DNA from: CBFGTJ01 sp965651815
Lineage (GTDB): Bacteria > Actinomycetota > Acidimicrobiia > Acidimicrobiales > Microtrichaceae
DNA: 13,980 nt
NCBI GenBank assembly: GCA_965651815.1
Contig: CBFGTJ010000076.1
Span: 1 to 13,980, forward strand
Direction of reading: 5' to 3'
Each line of letters starts with the position of its first letter. Position 1 is the stretch's first letter. The position numbers and the translations under genes are program-made. The notes under the pieces were generated by a model. It had not been told where the DNA came from and searched no databases. It saw only the letters and a program-made list of their open reading frames with translations. Positions 13,268-13,980 of the stretch are shown here, one piece after another.

Positions 13268-13321
13268 CCGTTCTGTGTCCCGGAAGTGAGGGGCCACCCT
13301 CACTTCCGGGACACAGAACGG
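13268..13321. repeat. 25-bp perfect inverted repeat (hairpin)
   Basis: Arms 13268-13292 and 13297-13321 are perfectly complementary over 25 bp with a 4-base GCCA loop. The arms include TTCTGTGTCCC and GGAAGTGAGGG. The base composition is less GC-biased than the flanking genes. It starts 16 bp after the dehydrogenase stop and could terminate its transcript, but the length and perfection are beyond an ordinary terminator and suggest a palindromic repeat element. Confidence 0.92.
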
Positions 13322-13340
13322 ATCGGACAGAACGGATCGG
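13313..13340. repeat. 14-bp perfect tandem duplication
   Basis: acagaacggatcgg occurs at 13313-13326 and again at 13327-13340 with no gap. The first copy is made of the last 9 bases of the hairpin's right arm plus 5 flanking bases, so the duplication crosses the edge of the inverted repeat. Confidence 0.95.
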
Positions 13341-13375
13341 GAAGCGCGGGGCGAGGTGACGGGGGTGCGGACGTG

Positions 13376-13980
13376 ATGCTCGAGGGTCGGACGGCGATGG
13401 TGACGGGGGTCGGGCCGGGGATGGGCCGCGACATCTCGCTCGGGCTCGCCCGGGAGGGGGCGGACGTGATCCTCGTCGCCCGCTCGGACCGGGTCGTCCC
13501 CGACGTCGCGAAGGAGATCGAGGCGATGGGGCGCCGTGCGTTCCCCGTCTACGGCAACATCGCCAAGCAGGAGGAGTGCGAGCGGATCGCGGCGGAGGCG
13601 TCGGAGGTGACCGGCGAGGCCGGGCTCGACATCCTCGTGAACTCCGCCTTCCACGGCGGCGAGCACGTGCGCTTCGAGGACGCGGACCTGTCGCGCTGGC
13701 GGCGCCCGATGGAGATCAACCACTTCGGCACCCTCCAGCTCACCCAGGCCGTGCTGCCCCAGCTCAAGGCCGCCGCGGCTCGCACGGGGGACGCCCGCAT
13801 CGTGATGATCAACACGATGTCGGTGCACCACCTCGAGGAGGGCGCCGCCTCCTACGCCGGGTCGAAGGCCGCGCTGGGTGCGGTGACCAAGACCCTCGCC
13901 AAGGAGCTCGGCGGGTACGGCATCAGGGTCAACGCGGTGCACCCCGGCTACATCTGGGGCGACAGCGTGCGCATCTACTT
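13376..13980 (+). CDS. SDR-family oxidoreductase (partial, right edge)
   Basis: The first 201 codons of a classical short-chain dehydrogenase; the frame is open to the window end. The cofactor-binding glycine motif is TGVGPGMG (10-17). The usual NNAG reads VNSAF (88-92). Catalytic residues appear to be N115 (MEINHF), S149 (INTMSV), Y160 and K164 (ASYAGSKAAL). The GIRVNAVHPGYIWGDSV segment is the post-catalytic region. There is no clear acid after the second strand (LVARSDR), which favours NADP(H) over NAD(H); this is tentative. The substrate is unknown, though SDRs beside FadE and thiolase genes often oxidise hydroxyacyl-CoA or sterol intermediates. ATG 13376 is chosen from the protein N-terminus; an in-frame GTG lies directly before it. 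A G-rich GGGGGTG about 9 nt upstream may be the ribosome-binding site. Confidence 0.88.
   Translation, partial: MLEGRTAMVTGVGPGMGRDISLGLAREGADVILVARSDRVVPDVAKEIEAMGRRAFPVYGNIAKQEECERIAAEASEVTGEAGLDILVNSAFHGGEHVRFEDADLSRWRRPMEINHFGTLQLTQAVLPQLKAAAARTGDARIVMINTMSVHHLEEGAASYAGSKAALGAVTKTLAKELGGYGIRVNAVHPGYIWGDSVRIY

Noticed and set aside
11633..13942. Minus-strand open frame of 769 codons opposite the GT-like, FadE and SDR genes
   Set aside because: It crosses three well-supported plus-strand genes and the hairpin, and has low-complexity Arg/Ala/His composition. Shadow frame.

Overview
The window is very GC-rich, almost gap-free bacterial DNA. Nearly all stops are TGA, several genes appear to start without a leader, the lipoproteins have Gly/Pro-rich tethers, and there is mycobacterial-style lipid catabolism (FadE-type acyl-CoA dehydrogenase, thiolase, SDR, a KstR-like operator). 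This points to a high-GC actinobacterium. The mixture resembles Acidimicrobiia more than Streptomyces, but that placement is an inference. I see fourteen protein genes, one of them cut by the right edge. There are no tRNA or rRNA genes, no CRISPR array and no transposase.

Left part (1-5240): a TY-Chap-like cytosolic protein (minus strand) is divergent from a lipoprotein metalloprotease of the leishmanolysin (M8) type. Convergent with the protease is a minus-strand cluster: DUF368 membrane protein (undecaprenyl-phosphate translocase family), then a class I methyltransferase resembling METTL7, then a lipoprotein Ca2+-dependent PI-specific phospholipase C. This is a set of envelope and lipid functions with gaps of 42 and 58 bp.

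Middle part (5183-8337): an unrecognised lipoprotein with two CxxxC pairs has a strong GC hairpin after it and a 24-bp operator-like inverted repeat in its long upstream region. Divergent from it is a two-gene unit coupled by a GTGA overlap. Both products have one N-terminal cysteine and a C-terminal PGPWCxxCx5C cluster, the layout of Cas4/AddB-type iron-sulfur PD-(D/E)XK nucleases. The first keeps the catalytic D...ExK; the second appears to have lost it. This pair is the best candidate for an undescribed system.

Right part (8354-13980): acyl-CoA and lipid metabolism. It holds a PaaI-like hotdog thioesterase divergent from a thiolase, a PAPS-dependent sulfotransferase divergent from a degenerate GT-A/GT2-like protein, then a FadE-type acyl-CoA dehydrogenase behind an 18-bp palindrome that fits the KstR consensus, and the start of an SDR. 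A 25-bp perfect hairpin and a 14-bp tandem duplication lie between the last two genes. Short tandem repeats with a period near 16 bp flank the stop codons of several genes, a recurring small-scale pattern not explained by the gene content.
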